The translations under genes were made by a program, and so were the position numbers. This document shows, piece after piece, positions 10,581 to 22,259 of a DNA stretch of 64,000 nucleotides. The notes under the pieces were generated by a model. It made no database searches. It was not told where the DNA came from and saw only the letters and a list, made by a program, of their open reading frames with translations. The stretch comes from Bos javanicus (taxonomy: Eukaryota; Chordata; Mammalia; Artiodactyla; Bovidae): positions 62,809,614 to 62,873,613 of the forward strand of contig NC_083882.1 in NCBI RefSeq assembly GCF_032452875.1, read 5' to 3'. The first letter of the stretch is position 1, and every line of letters begins with the position of its first letter.

Positions 10581-11530
10581 ATTTCCTTATCAGTGAAGTT
10601 TGACAGTTTTTCATACATTTAATGATCAGTTTGTATTCTGTGTTCATCAAAAAATATAGAATATTTATTTATGAAGAATAGTAACCATGTCACGTTTTGC
10701 ATATGTTTCTCATTAGTTTTATAATTTTGTTTTTATTTTAATTAATTATATATTTGCATTCCCCTTTAAAAGTGAAAAATGCACTTTAAAAGGGGAAATT
10801 ATACATGTTTCATAATGTTACCAAAACTCTGACTGGAGGAAACAAGGGGTAAGCGGTACCCTCCACTGAGGACGAAAAAGGATCCACTTGGCAGTTCCTC
10901 TGCCAAAGCCTCTAAAGATATTCTAACACTATTTGCTTATGCATTTCCCAAAAGTAAGGAAAGAAAACCCAGTTTCATTCCTTTTTTCAATGTTTCATAA
11001 ATTGCTCAGAGCACTTAAGACTAGGGTTGTTTGGAAGGAGAGTAGTTAGTGGTTATAGCACCAGGTTATTGAAACTAAAACATAATTGAATGATTTCTCT
11101 TTTACTATCATTTGCTTTCTTCTTTTTTCCCTCAAAAGGCTTCATATCTAAAATCTATCTGAAGATCAAATGTGTGGTCCTTTGTATAAGGAATTGACCT
11201 AGATTTAGCTTTACTTGACAATAAGTGGTTAAAGACAAGGAATCAAGTCAGAAATAAAACAACCTTGGAAAACACTATCTCAGATTTTGATGTGCTGGCT
11301 TTATAGTACTTAATGGATAGAGGTGTCTGCATAGGAAATCTTTATTCAATTGGGCTCAAATTACTTTCAAAATTGTGGGGAAGATATGTTGCCTACTCAA
11401 AAGAATGCTCTGCTTTGAAGGATATTAAGTCAAATTTCTAGAAACAAACAAATATTGTATAAATTTGGGGGACATTTACTATGAGACAGTGTTCATAGTA
11501 GTGGTTTACAAGAATATATAGATCTATATA
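10581..11530. other. AT-rich unique sequence with a hairpin
   Basis: No gene is seen. A near-perfect inverted repeat lies at 10759-10774 and 10782-10797 (16-bp arms, 7-nt loop). The rest is unremarkable AT-rich sequence that may include old L1 remnants up to about 10680. Confidence 0.5.
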
Positions 11531-11565
11531 TCTTAAAATTTTTTTAAATGAAGTATCGTTGATTT

Positions 11566-11784
11566 GGACTTCCCTGGTGATTCAAATGGTAAAGAATCCA
11601 CCTGCAATGTGGGAGGCCTGGGTTCAATCCCTGGGTTAGGAAGATCCCCTGGGAGGACGGCAGGGCAACCCACTCCAGTATTCTTTCCTGGAGAATCCCC
11701 ACGGACAGAGGAGCCTAGAGGGCTACAGTTCATGGGGTCCCAAAGAGTCGGACACGACTGAGTGACTAAGCACAACACAGCATA
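11566..11784 (+). mobile_element. Bov-tA SINE
   Basis: Complete tRNA head (GGACTTCCCTGGTGATTC; GGTTCAATCCCTGGG) and Bov-A body. GTTGATTT flanks it at 11558-11565 and 11785-11792. It is inserted in an L1 3'UTR. Confidence 0.93.
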
Positions 11785-11847
11785 GTTGATTTACAATGTT
11801 GTGTTATTTTCTGGTGTACAGAAAAGTGATTCAGATATATATACATA

Positions 11848-11878
11848 CACATATGTGTGTATGTGTGTGTGTGTGTGA
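11848..11878. repeat. (TG)n microsatellite
   Basis: An alternating TG tract follows a TATATACATACA stretch of the L1 3'UTR. It probably grew from that AT-rich dinucleotide region. Confidence 0.85.
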
Positions 11879-11885
11879 ATGGGTG

Positions 11886-12091
11886 CTGTGTGTGCTAAGT
11901 TGCTTCATAGTCTCCAACTCTGTGCGACCCTATGGACTGTAGCCCTCCAGCTCTCTGTCCATGGGATTTTCCAGGCAAGGATACTAGAGTGGGTTGCCAT
12001 GCCCTCCTCCAGGGAAACTTCCCAATCGAGGGATGGAACCTGAGTCTCCTACATTGCAGGTGGATTCTCTACCATTGAGCCACCAGAGAAG
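11886..12091 (-). mobile_element. Bov-tA SINE
   Basis: Reversed Bov-A body (AACTCTGTGCGACCCTATGG) then tRNA head (GGATGGAACCTGAGTCTCC; TTGAGCCACCAGAGAAG). Confidence 0.9.
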
Positions 12092-12142
12092 TTATGTATA
12101 TATATACATTTATATACATGTATACACACACACACACACACA
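12092..12142. repeat. AT-rich tract and (CA)n microsatellite
   Basis: TATATATACATTTATATACATG leads into about nine CA units at 12124-12142, all within the antisense L1. Confidence 0.85.
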
Positions 12143-12286
12143 TTGTCTTCTTTACCTGTTCATCTGTTGATAGATATCTTGGCCATTATAGTGCTGCTAT
12201 GAACATTGAGGTGCATGTGTCTTTTCTGACCAGAGTTTTCTTCTTTTCTGAATTATACCTAGAAGTGGGATTTCTGGATCATATGG

Positions 12287-12313
12287 TATGATATATAGAT
12301 AGATAGATAGATC
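12287..12313. repeat. (GATA)n microsatellite
   Basis: ATAGATAGATAGATAGATC tetranucleotide repeat at the end of the L1 fragment. Confidence 0.85.
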
Positions 12314-12669
12314 TTTATATTTATATCTATGCTTAATTTGTTTGATATAGTCTTTTTCCTTCTGAAATTGTTACTAAATTCCAAACTTAAAAGAATTCAT
12401 GAAATTGAATTTTCTCTGCTTTCTTCCTGAAATTGTCTTCTTCCTCCCCTTGCCCCAGACTTGAAAGAGCAAACTGAGGAAACTGAAATTTGAGTGGTCT
12501 AGGAGTTTCATGTCAGGAGAGGTATGATCCTCTGTGTAAATACCTCAACCTTTTGTCAAGAAGAAGCAGGAGAATATAAGGCATGAGAATCAGTGAAAGG
12601 GACTCCTCCTTCTGTCAATATCAAAGCAAGACTGTGCTCTTAATTCTTAATCTTACTGATGAGAAAAAA
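12314..12669. other. Unique sequence
   Basis: No recognisable gene or repeat. The tract at 12400-12560 is purine/pyrimidine-mixed and not coding in any frame. Confidence 0.45.
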
Positions 12670-13150
12670 ACCTAGTTTAAAAACATCACATTTATTTTTT
12701 TAAATAAGTAATTCATGCACACGGTAGAAAATTTGCCATGTATCAAATGATGTACACTGAAAGATTAGTCTCCTCTCCTTACTTGTACCACCCAGTTCCC
12801 CTACCAAGAGACAACCACCATTTTGTGTATCTGGAGATTTTCTATACAATTTCCATGCAATTACACATACACATATCTTCTCTGCACTACTTCCTCACAG
12901 AAGTGAAAACATACCAGAGCACCATCTTACTTCTTCACTGAAAGCCATATCTTGGAGGCACATTATTCAATCCACTGTATTGATGTACCACATGGATTTA
13001 ATCAGTTAAAAACAGTCTTTTGCTATTACAAACCAAAGTAGCAATGAATCTTCTTAAATAGACATCATTTTGCACAAGTGTGTATACTTGTTGGGCAAAT
13101 TATCAAGAAATAGAATTGCTAGGTCACAGGGTTCATGAATTTTTTAAGTT
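12670..13150 (-). mobile_element. Old L1-like fragment, antisense
   Basis: In order: CCACCCAGTTCCCCTACC, GAGACAACCACCATTTTG, GATGTACCACATGG, CTTTTGCTATTACAAACC, TAGAATTGCTAGGTCACAGG. These are decayed L1M-type 3' end words in reverse orientation. Confidence 0.6.
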
Positions 13151-13309
13151 TGAAATATAATCAGTGTGTGACTAAGAACTACTTAGTAATTCTCCTTTAA
13201 TAAGATCATCCTGAAGGGACCTCAAAGTTCCTTTGTGCAAGTTTCTCAATTAGGTGCAAACTACAAAACTCTGGAAAATATGGAAAAGGTTTAAGTAGGG
13301 CCCACCTGA

Positions 13310-13523
13310 GCTTCCCAAATGGCTCAGTGGAAAAGGATCTGCCTACAATCGCAGGAGAGGCAGATTCAATCCCTGGGTTGGGAAGGTCCCCTGGAGAAGG
13401 AAATGGCAACCCACTCCAGTATACCTCCCTGGCAAATCCCATGGACAGAGGAGCCTGGCAGGCTACAGTCCACGGGGATGCAAAAGAGTCGGACATGACT
13501 TAGTGACTAAAGAACAACAACAA
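13310..13523 (+). mobile_element. Bov-tA SINE
   Basis: tRNA head (GCTTCCCAAATGGCTCAG) and full Bov-A body ending in ACAACAACAA. GGCCCACCTGA at 13299-13309 and 13524-13534 is a perfect 11-bp target duplication. Confidence 0.94.
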
Positions 13524-13557
13524 GGCCCACCTGACCAAAGCAATGTCAAGGTAGACC

Positions 13558-13842
13558 ACTGCTGCTGCTGCTGCTGCTGCTAAGTCGCTTCAGTCGTGTC
13601 CGACTCTGTGCGACCCCATAGACGGCAACCCACCAGGCTCCCCCATCCCTGGGATTCTCCAGGCAAGAACACTGGAGTGGGTTGCCATTTCCTTCTCCAG
13701 TGCATGAAAGTGAAAAGTGAAAGTGAAGTCGCTCAGTCGTGTCCGACCCTCAGCGACCCCATGGACTGCAGCCCACCAGGCTCCTCCGTCCATGGGAGTT
13801 TCCAAGCAAGAGTACTAGAGTGGGTTGCCATTGCTTTCTCCG
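13558..13842 (-). mobile_element. BOV-A2 SINE
   Basis: Near-consensus dimeric Bov-A with a seven-unit CTG tail at 13561-13581. AGGTAGACC flanks it at 13549-13557 and 13843-13851. Low divergence suggests a young insertion. Confidence 0.95.
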
Positions 13843-13851
13843 AGGTAGACC

Positions 13852-14640
13852 CACAGAGCCCTGCAAATCCTGATGGGCAATAGTCAGTGACCTTGGGGCT
13901 TATAGGGGCTGCCAAAGCTGCAAACTGTAGTGGGTGGTGCTGCCTGCTATTAATTAAGCTGACCCAGACGATGTTTTAGATGTTAGACCATTTTTGATCT
14001 ACAAAAATTGCAGCCGTCATTTTCATTTCATTAGCCGCTCAACTAATATTAAGTTTATTTTTTGGTATCTTTAAGGGAAATTCCTTAGCGAACTGGAGAA
14101 GGTTTCACAGGGAAGGTGGATTTTGGAGCCTGGGAAGCAGAAAGAGAGGATCGAGGGTCAGGAAAGTGGATAGGAACATCACAAATTAAGGGTATCAGAG
14201 ACCCCTGGGAATGAGACTGTGTAGAAGATAAAAGTGTGACTCAAAGGACTGATGTCTCTTTTCTGTGAATTTTCATGAACTGAAGCAGATGCCCCAGGTC
14301 CCCTGCATGAAACAGAAAACTGTAGTGCAACAAAAATGATGAATCAGGGCAGCACTGGCTCCCATCTCTGCCCAAAGTACATGCATCTGGATCAGGGTTT
14401 TCACCTCACAATAGAAGCTCATGAGGGTTGAAATACTGGCTCATTTGGGGATTTAGTACTGAAAACTTCAGTCCAACATGGTGGTCAGTATCTGCTCTGC
14501 CAGCATAGACTTAAAAGTGGCCCTGAAGTTCATTATTTTAAATGGTTGCTAAGGGGATGATTATAGGGATTTTGCCACACTTGGAGCAGAGTCATCCCAG
14601 AGCACTGGGATAAATATATAGTGAAGGAAAGTGTGCTTCC
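13852..14640. other. Unique block; candidate conserved element at 13900-14090
   Basis: The 13900-14090 part contains TATTAATTAAGC, TCATTAGCCGC and AACTAATATTAAG, a cluster of homeodomain-like words in complex sequence. The remainder holds no recognised feature. Confidence 0.35.
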
Positions 14641-15000
14641 TTTTAAAATTATAGATATGGTATAACAATGTTAGAGAATTCAGCCACAGAGGGGGAAACC
14701 CCACCCTAACAAAACAGCTCTGAATATTTACACAGGTCTTCCAACTCCGTGACCATGTGCCTTCATATTTTCACACAGTTGCAGTCACACGCTTTTCTCA
14801 TTTTACATCTCAGCTTTGCTAATTATTGTTTAGAATGGTTGCATACTAGTCCCTGGAGTGGTTGTACTGTAATTTGTCTATTTAGTCCCCCATTTTCAAA
14901 CATTTCAGGTTGCTTTCCAATTTCTTTCTTGCAGGGAAAAGCAAGCTTTAAATCTCATGGTCTGAAAAGAGTTTTCTGTCTGTATTTTAGTTTCTTCTAA
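14640..15000 (-). mobile_element. Possible old L1-like remnant
   Basis: GGTTGCATACTAGTCCC, TTTAGTCCCCCATTTTC and GGTTGCTTTCCAATTTC resemble the antisense L1M-type 3' region seen at 12670-13150, but divergence is high. Confidence 0.35.
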
Positions 15001-15039
15001 GTAAGTGATCCTGCCAACTGACTTCCCTGTGTCAGCAGA

Positions 15040-15135
15040 GAAATCTATTTCTCTATTTTACTGGTATTTGAAGGGATAATGGGTTAGCAAAGCACTTAGC
15101 ACAGTGCTGGGGAAATAATGAGTGCTATAGAAATG
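15040..15135 (+). mobile_element. MIR fragment (3' part)
   Basis: AAGCACTTAGCACAGTGCTGG followed by GTGCTATAGAAATG matches the MIR 3' core/tail pattern. Confidence 0.6.
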
Positions 15136-15840
15136 TGAACTCTGATGGTCATGAGTCAGTGTCTTTCAGAAAAGGTATCAGAAAAAGACCTGCAAATAAA
15201 AACATAGTTGGGAAGATGTTGGATTGCCTACAGGGAATTAGGATCAGTGAATGGGGAGGAGCCAATGGGAGGCTGGTGACAGAATCAGGGCCCATGTCAT
15301 GCCAAAGGACTGTCTGATTTCTGGATATCTCTGCTGGTACTGCTGCCGCCAGTGACTCTAGACCTGGTTGCCAGCACCTCATCCCCAGGAAGAGTTCTAG
15401 ATAGCCCTCGTGTTTTTGCTTCATCCGATTAAGATTCAAAGATCTGAATGGGGAGACCCAGATAGCTGAGTCTAAGTCATGGGCATCTGTAGCAGAAGAT
15501 AGGGCCCTGGCTTCTACCAAAGGTCTGACAATGAAGAGAGTGCTCACAAATGGAAGGCCGTCTGAGTGCAAGGGAACCAACTGGCAAATATCTTTCCCTG
15601 CTCACCCACAATATGGCTCCGTCAATAAAGGAGATGTCAACGCAACTCGTTGCTGGAAGATAGAGATGGGGTCGGGGTGAAAAATGGTACGTTCTTATGC
15701 AAAGTCACTAATAATTAGGAATTTTAAGTCATTCTCAAACATGAACAATACTGACTTAGGAAGCTAGGAAATAGACAAATTAAGAGAAATAGATTGCAAT
15801 AGAATTACAAAATTCACTTAAAACACTCTGGTGATTGACC
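15136..15840. other. Unique sequence
   Basis: The 143-codon minus-strand frame at 15149-15580 has no recognisable domain, splice context or codon signature. I do not call it a gene. Confidence 0.5.
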
Positions 15841-15844
15841 CATT

Positions 15845-16556
15845 GCTTTAGGATGAAGTCCAAAATCCTTTCCCTGACCCATAAGACCTAGAATGATCTA
15901 CCCCTGCCTTTGTATAGCTAGATCCCTCTCTCTACCTTTTAACTCCACTTCTGGGCTTTCTTTTTGAGCCCTCATTTCTGGCTTGTCACGCTGCTCCTTC
16001 TGCCTGGAAGGATCCCCTTTCGGTCCAAACAGCTCCCACGCCATCTAACACTGTGCTTCTAATCTCAGCCGAATCATCCTCTGTTCTAGGCAAGCCTTCC
16101 CTAACCCTCAGAATAGGATGGGACCCTGATACATATGCACCCAGGGCAGCCTGTCCTTTGACTCACTTATTGTGCTTGTTATACCTGTTAGGCTGTAAGT
16201 TCTGGGAGTGTGCAAACCTCATTCATTTAGCACTGTTTCTCCAGTCCCTAGGCTTATGGTAAAGAACCCGCCAGTGGTGCTCATGGTAAAGAACCCGCCT
16301 GCCGAGGCAGGAGACCGAAGAGATGAGGGTTAGATCCCTGGGTCAGGAAGATCCCCTGGAGGAGGGCATGGCAACCCACTCCAGTATTCTTGCCTGAAGA
16401 ATCAGAGGAGCCTGATGGGCTACAGTTCATAGGGTCACAAAGAGTCAAACACAAGTTAGCAACTAGGCAAGCATGTGGCTAAAACAATGAGCAACTGAGC
16501 AAGTACCTAAAACAGTGCAGAAAGCTGACAATAAATATCTGTAGAATAAATTGAAT
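15845..16556 (+). mobile_element. L2 LINE 3' end, split by a SINE
   Basis: Sense L2 runs from AAAATCCTTTCCCTGACCC through CTGCTCCTTCTGCCTGGAAGG, AAGCCTTCCCTAACCC and GGCTGTAAGTTCTGGGAG, then after the Bov-tA ends with ACAATAAATATCTGTAGAAT (about 16478-16556). Confidence 0.82.
16263..16474 (+). mobile_element. Bov-tA SINE
   Basis: tRNA head with a duplicated AAGAACCCGCC start, then GGAAGATCCCCTGGAGG and Bov-A body. It is inserted into the L2 3' end. Confidence 0.88.
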
Positions 16557-16599
16557 GAGTAAATGTAAATGTTTATGATTTCTTTAAACATAGGCGTAA

Positions 16600-17400
16600 A
16601 CATACAGACTATATAATTTTTTTAAATATTTTGAAGGAATTTTAGATTTACAAAGATAGTGGAGAGTTCTTGTAAACCTTTTAACCAGCTTCCTCTAATG
16701 TTAACATCTGACATATCCATAGCACATTTATCGAAACTGAGAAATTACCATTGATACAATACTAGTAAGTGAACTACAGACTTTATCAGATTTCACCAGT
16801 TTTCCTTTTTTGGTTTCAGACTCCAATCCAGAATAACATCTTACATTTAATTAGTGTGTCTTCTTGGTCTCAGTCCAGAATTTTTCCCCCTTTTTTCTCT
16901 TGACTTTTATGGACTTGACACTTTTAAGCAATAGTGGTCAGCTATTTTGCCAAATGTCCCTTAATTTGGGTTTATCTCACATTTTATGATGATTTCTGGA
17001 GTTATGGATTTGCGGGAAGTATACCACAGAGGTGATGTACCTTTTTCACCTCATATTAGGGAGATACAAAACGTTGATATGTCTTATTACAAAAATGTTA
17101 ACCTTAGTCCCTTAGTTCAGTGGTGTCTCTGTAAAGTTACCATATGAATTTACAGTTTTTTCCTTCCCATTCAGGTAGAGACATGTCATTAAGTTGAACT
17201 CACATTCAAAGGGAGAGGAGTGAAGTTCTACCTCCCAGGGACAGAAGAATCAAATGATTTGTGGACACATGTTGACGTCACAGTCATTTATTTGGGGGGA
17301 GATACTTTGAGTCTATGCTACCATTCAGTTTTTTTTTTAAATTTCACCCACTAATTTTAGCATTGCTCAGGGATCTTACCTGCCCTGTAGCAATTATTAT
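16600..17400 (-). mobile_element. L1M-type 3' end, antisense
   Basis: The order of words fits an old L1M 3' end in reverse: TTTACAAAGATAGTGGAGAG, CCAGCTTCCTCTAATGTTAAC, CTCCAATCCAGAATAACATC, ATTTTGCCAAATGTCCC, GTATACCACAGAGGTGATG, GTAAAGTTACCATATG. Confidence 0.8.
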
Positions 17401-18955
17401 TGCAGTGTTCTGGTGTTCTTGGGCTCCCTTTTGTATAAAGAATGCAAATTCTTGTTCATAAACTCATTTGAAATTTAATTTTTTAATCAACTAAAGACGT
17501 TGTTCTTGTGGCAAAAAGTATTCATTTTGGAGGCATGAGTATTTTGAATATTACGTTTTTCCCCCCTTTTTAAGCCTTAATTTTGAAGTCAAACCACAAT
17601 CCTTAATTTATAAGAAAAGGTCTCAATTTTAAGCCCAGATATTTCTTATGAAACTTAAGACAGGAGAGTTAAAAGAACCAGAAGAGGTGCTATCCACAAA
17701 ATGGGATGATTAAATACTTTTAGGCAGAAATTAATAAGACATAGAGAAGCTTTTTAGCTATCAGTTTCATCAGCAAATGTTATAACTCCTGGAGTCTTAG
17801 ATGCTGCTTAAAAGATGAAGCCCTTATCCTTCACTTATTTTCTCTCTGGCAGCATGAAGCACATTTCACAGTCAATTCTCTCAAAAGAGACAAAGATGGG
17901 GAGAGAATGGGGGAGCAGAAAACTATATAAATGGTAAAGCTCCTTCAAAGAGGAGAGATTGGTATTATTATTATTATTTCAACTGCTCAATACAAAAAAG
18001 CAAAAACTTGGCAACACAATATTGCCTTGTTTCTTGGAACAAAAGTAGGGAATAACTTTGTCTCCATCTGCTAGGGACACCGAAAACAGGCCGACTCTTT
18101 ACTGAGTGTGTAATCTCCATGGGAAGTGGGATAGAATGAGGTGGAAGCCACACCAGAAAGAATCCTGAATTTGACGTTTTAAAAAACAACAGGGGCTCTG
18201 GAAGAACTTCAAAATCAAGAGAAGAAAACCACAGTGTTGTCTGAACACTGAATTGGTATTGTTAGATATTCAGGGGATGAGAAACAGGCAGATAGGAAGT
18301 GATTCAAAGGATCAGGAGAAAGGTTATTCTGTGACTAAAAATTTTTTCTTTAAAAAGAAATCTTTTCATAACAAATACCTCCTAACAGGATTGTGGAACC
18401 TTGACTCTTGACTCTGGGCTGCACCCTGCGTTCCAGATGACTTGTAAAGCAATGATTTATTGGTCCCGGAGCCAGTGAGCTTGGGAGCAGTTCAATAAGA
18501 CAGTGTGGTCTGTGGATCCTGAATCATTATTCTACCTGGCAACCTTATGACAGCTGCTGAATCCTGGAGGGGGCCAGGAGGAAATGATGTTGATTTATAG
18601 AGAGGTGAAATTGTTTGTCAATGAAAATATAATTGTGCTTCTTTCAGGCTCATACATCTATAGGAAACCAGATTATCCAGTACTGATCATTTAACATAGA
18701 CGAAAATTTGGAAAAAGGAACATTGCTTTGCATTTTCTTAAGAACTTGTGCTTGTTGTTAAATATTTTACCACGGTTCTATTAATATACTTTTTATAAGA
18801 CAATTGGTGTAACCTTCTCCTTTATAGTTTATAACCTTCTCTGAAATGTCAACAAATTAGTACCCTGTTGGTGAGTGTGATACACAATGTGTATATCATT
18901 TATCTTTAAAGGAATGGTTCTGTATTTCATAAATAACCATAATACCTCCATATAT
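17401..18955. other. Unique block; candidate conserved element at 18420-18760
   Basis: No young repeat is inserted in about 1.5 kb. The 18420-18760 part has several forkhead/homeodomain-like words (GCAATGATTTATTGG, TGTTGATTTATAG, TTTGTCAATGAAAATATAATTG) in complex sequence. A TTA trinucleotide run lies at 17963-17979. Confidence 0.35.
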
Positions 18956-18959
18956 GTAC

Positions 18960-19130
18960 ATATGACAGGTGACATACATCATTTCATTTGTTCTTTATAA
19001 CAATAGTATGTGTACGCACATTTTGAAAGATAAGGAAACTGAGACTCAGAGGCTTTAAGTAACTTGGATAAAGTTAACCAGATAATAACAGAGCTGGTAG
19101 CCAAAGACTAGAATGTGGCCCCTTGACCAC
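18960..19130 (+). mobile_element. MIR SINE
   Basis: GATAAGGAAACTGAGACTCAGAGG followed by TTTAAGTAACTTGG and CAGAGCTGGTAGCCAAAGACT is the MIR core. Confidence 0.82.
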
Positions 19131-20955
19131 TCTTTCCACTGCACTGGCTCCTCTGGATAGAGAGTCTTGTCCCGCCAGCCTCCAATGACCCACTGAACAA
19201 TAAAAGGAGTACATGCATTGCAAAGTTCAGCAGGATCAATCAAAAGCAATTTTATTTTCTCTACATTAAGCATCAAAAAATTAGAAGTCATCCAGGCTTG
19301 AATCTCAGATAGACCGATAATAAGTTATGATCAAATAGAGGCCTCTTAGGAAGATGCTCTCAGCTCTGGGTGACAGACACATAAATAGTAAAACCCCATC
19401 ATAAAATTATTCTGCCCAGGAGGACTGGAGATGGGGTTGTTTGGAGAAAGTAGAAACGATGGGCCAATGGACTCCAGAGTCCAGAGGTTCAAAGCCAGAG
19501 CAGAAAGAGCCTTGTGTGAGGTTCAGAACTTGGGAGCAGATTTCAACCAGCAGAGAATGTAATTACCTGAGTTGGAAGTGGGCTGCAATTTACCTTCTCC
19601 AAGAGTGCACAGTCTTTGGTTACTAAAAAGGTGTTTGTATTCAGTACAGTAATTGGAGTTCAGTACAAAAAATGGATTTTCTCATCCTTGTAGTGGACTT
19701 TAAAATCTAAATGTGGCTTGGACTACAATGTTTTTCAATCATACTATTAAAGATACACACACATATTCCAATGGTATATATTCTTGACCTTATATTCAGT
19801 AAATTAATGTTGGATAGAATACTTGATAAAGGTACCAATTTCATTTGAATTAAGCCAGATATCTGAAGTTGCTTGTCAGAGTAATAATGACAAGATTTAA
19901 GCAATTCCAATCAGAAACAACCCTTATTAAAAATAAAGTTTGGTGGATAAAGTGAATGGTGTAACCAAACTGTAGTAATTATGTACACCTACATGTTCAG
20001 TGTTTGTAAACTAGTCTTCCAAGTACTTTCAAATGTACAAAGGAACTTGTATTTATTGAAGGCCTTTATCAAAGATGAACTCAAGATGCTGGTAAGGCAC
20101 ATGCCTTATTTAAAATGTGAATATTTAGTATTCCACATTAGTAAAGAAACTACAGCTTAGGGGTCAACTGAGTCCCAGGGGCCTGACAATAATTCTGGGT
20201 TCTAAAATCAGTATCTCACCCAGTGCTGTGAGTTCACATAGCTTTTGCTTGTGGCCCCTGGTTTTAGATCCCCTCCCATAATGGAGTTACCATTTCCAGG
20301 GAGGTTGCCAGGGAGGTCCCTGAATGCCAATCCCTGGTTGGCTAACTCCCTGACTGGGCTTCCTTGGGAAACAGAGAGCAGAAGGAGACTAACACCTCTG
20401 CTAGGATTCATGGGGTGCTCAGATTCCCCTCTCCCCAAGACTAATGGAGCCTGGAACCATTCAACTCATTTCCGAGTCCTTGCTTTCTCTGCTTGCACAA
20501 AGCAGACATTTAAACAGTTAAGGATGTAAGAAGTTACCGGAGGAAAATGTAACATTGAATATTTCTGAGAACTTAGAGTAGTTCTAAAGCAAGTCAGTGA
20601 ATAAGAAGATCATTTCACAGTAAAGAGAGAATGCATCCTGTAGTATTCATGATATTTCTCTCTGAGGCTTTCTTTTGAATCCTCATTATCAGAATTTATT
20701 GAACGTTCACAGTCAGTCCTAAGTGAGGGGCAGGGGAAGCCTTGGGACCTCTACTCAAAACTGAGGCCTGTGGTCTGCTTGCTGATTGGCAGTCCTGGGG
20801 ATGTTCTCTGAAGAATTTTGCAGTGCCCTGTGGTGTGAGACCACTCACATCGTCAGCTTAAAATGCCAGTCAGGGCAAACAGAAGCCTGCACTACTGGTC
20901 TGGGTGCAACTGGAAGGAGGGGAAATGGGGCTCAAATGTAAATGCTGTCCTTAGA
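19131..20955. other. Unique sequence
   Basis: No gene or clear repeat over 1.8 kb. Frames at 20208-20529 on both strands overlap each other and show no domain. Confidence 0.5.
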
Positions 20956-20959
20956 TACA

Positions 20960-21570
20960 GTATTATTGGGAAAACTCCAGAAAAACTCATTTTCAACAGG
21001 GTTTTATGTGAAAGTTGTTTTCCCCTGCTTCCTGAGACCTGTCCAAATGAATTTCGGAAAACTTGGAGAGATATTTGCCTATCACCCTGATATAGGAGAA
21101 CATCATTCGTCTTTTGCAGATAATGACAGCTAGCTGTGTTTCCAGTCGGCTCTGATTCCGCATTTTCTGCAGCATAAAGAAAAACATCTCATTCCTTTTA
21201 TAGAAATGCAATCCCCTGAGGTTGGCTCTTAAAAGCTGTTTTCATCCATGGATGTTGCTGCTGCCAAATTCTTCAACTCTCAAACTACCATTATGCATTT
21301 TCTCTCGGACAGGGAATTTTAGGATCATCCCTCCTGACCCCATAATGAAGCCATTTATTTCTCCCTGAGTTGGAAGATTCATTTGTTTTTTTCCTAGTTT
21401 CTCCTTGGCAATTATCTCTATTGCTACCCAGAATCTGCCCAATCGTTTTTGATAACATCCTGTGATTACAGCCAATTGGCTCATGTTGAAAGCTAAAGAA
21501 AAGTTAACCAGGCACAGAAATATCACTCTTGGATTAAAGAAGGCCAACTTTCAGTTGGCTTGTGCTTGAG
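20960..21570. other. Strong candidate conserved non-coding element
   Basis: Complex unique sequence with dense regulatory-like words: AATGACAGCTAGCTG, ACCATTATGCATTTTC, ATTGGCTCATGTTG, and a 7-bp perfect inverted repeat GCCAACT/AGTTGGC at 21543-21559. Two modest frames (20942-21133 plus, 21242-21547 minus) exist but carry no recognised domain. Confidence 0.4.
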
Positions 21571-21795
21571 AGATTTTTGATGGGGAATGGTGGATGTTAA
21601 CCTGATACTGAGTTCAGTTAAGAAAAAAAAGCGCCAGTGCTCAAAATAGGGCTGAGTACCATATGGTAGTTCCTTACAGCAGACCAAAGGACAAGATCAG
21701 CCTGCAAATGAGGTCAAAGAATGTCTTCCTGATTTTCAAATATTGTCCCAATTATTATACTAGGCAGCATTTCAGAAGATAAAGACTAGGGAATC
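21571..21795. other. Unique sequence
   Basis: Short spacer with nothing recognised. Confidence 0.4.
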
Positions 21796-21995
21796 TTAAT
21801 CATGATGATGAAGATAATAATAATAGTAGCCACTGCTTATTTAGCTGAGTCAGCTGCATTTATTAACTCACTTTATTCTTTCCACACCCCTCAGAGGGAG
21901 GGAGGTTACGTTAATTTCTCAAGATCATCCAGCTCGTAAGTAGCAGAGTAAGGATTTGAACTTGGATCAGAATGCTTGAGTTATTGTATTCCCAG
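21796..21995 (+). mobile_element. MIR SINE
   Basis: ATAATAGTAGCCACTGCTTATTT, then TTTCTCAAGATCATCCAGC, AGTAGCAGAGTAAGGATTTG and AACTTGGATCAGAATGC, in MIR order. Confidence 0.75.
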
Positions 21996-22259
21996 CCCTG
22001 TGCTTGGCATTGGCAGGGAATATGAGAGTTAACAGTCTGGTTTGAAATAGAAAATACACCAGGAATTCTTAAAGGGCAATGACCATCACTTACAATTACA
22101 TGTCTCAGTACTTAATCTTCTGTAACTAGCCAATAATTTTTTTATATTAGATTGTCCCTGTTCAAATTACTAGTGTGGTTTCTGTCTCCCAATTGGACCA
22201 ATGGCAAGAGACATACACACCCACAGGAGCCCAGAGATGATGAGAAGAATTAAGAAGGC

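Larger units (their letters stand above)
11535..12290 (-). mobile_element. L1 3' end, antisense, split by two SINEs
   Basis: The pieces are about 11535-11565, 11785-11885 and 12092-12290. The reversed 3'UTR words GATTTACAATGTTGTG and GTGATTCAGATATATA, then CACATTGTCTTCTTTACC and GTGCTGCTATGAACATTG, give the order. Bov-tA copies at 11566-11784 and 11886-12091 interrupt it. Confidence 0.85.

Noticed and set aside
15149..15580. 143-codon minus-strand frame
   Set aside because: No domain, no splice signals in the right places, and no support from composition.
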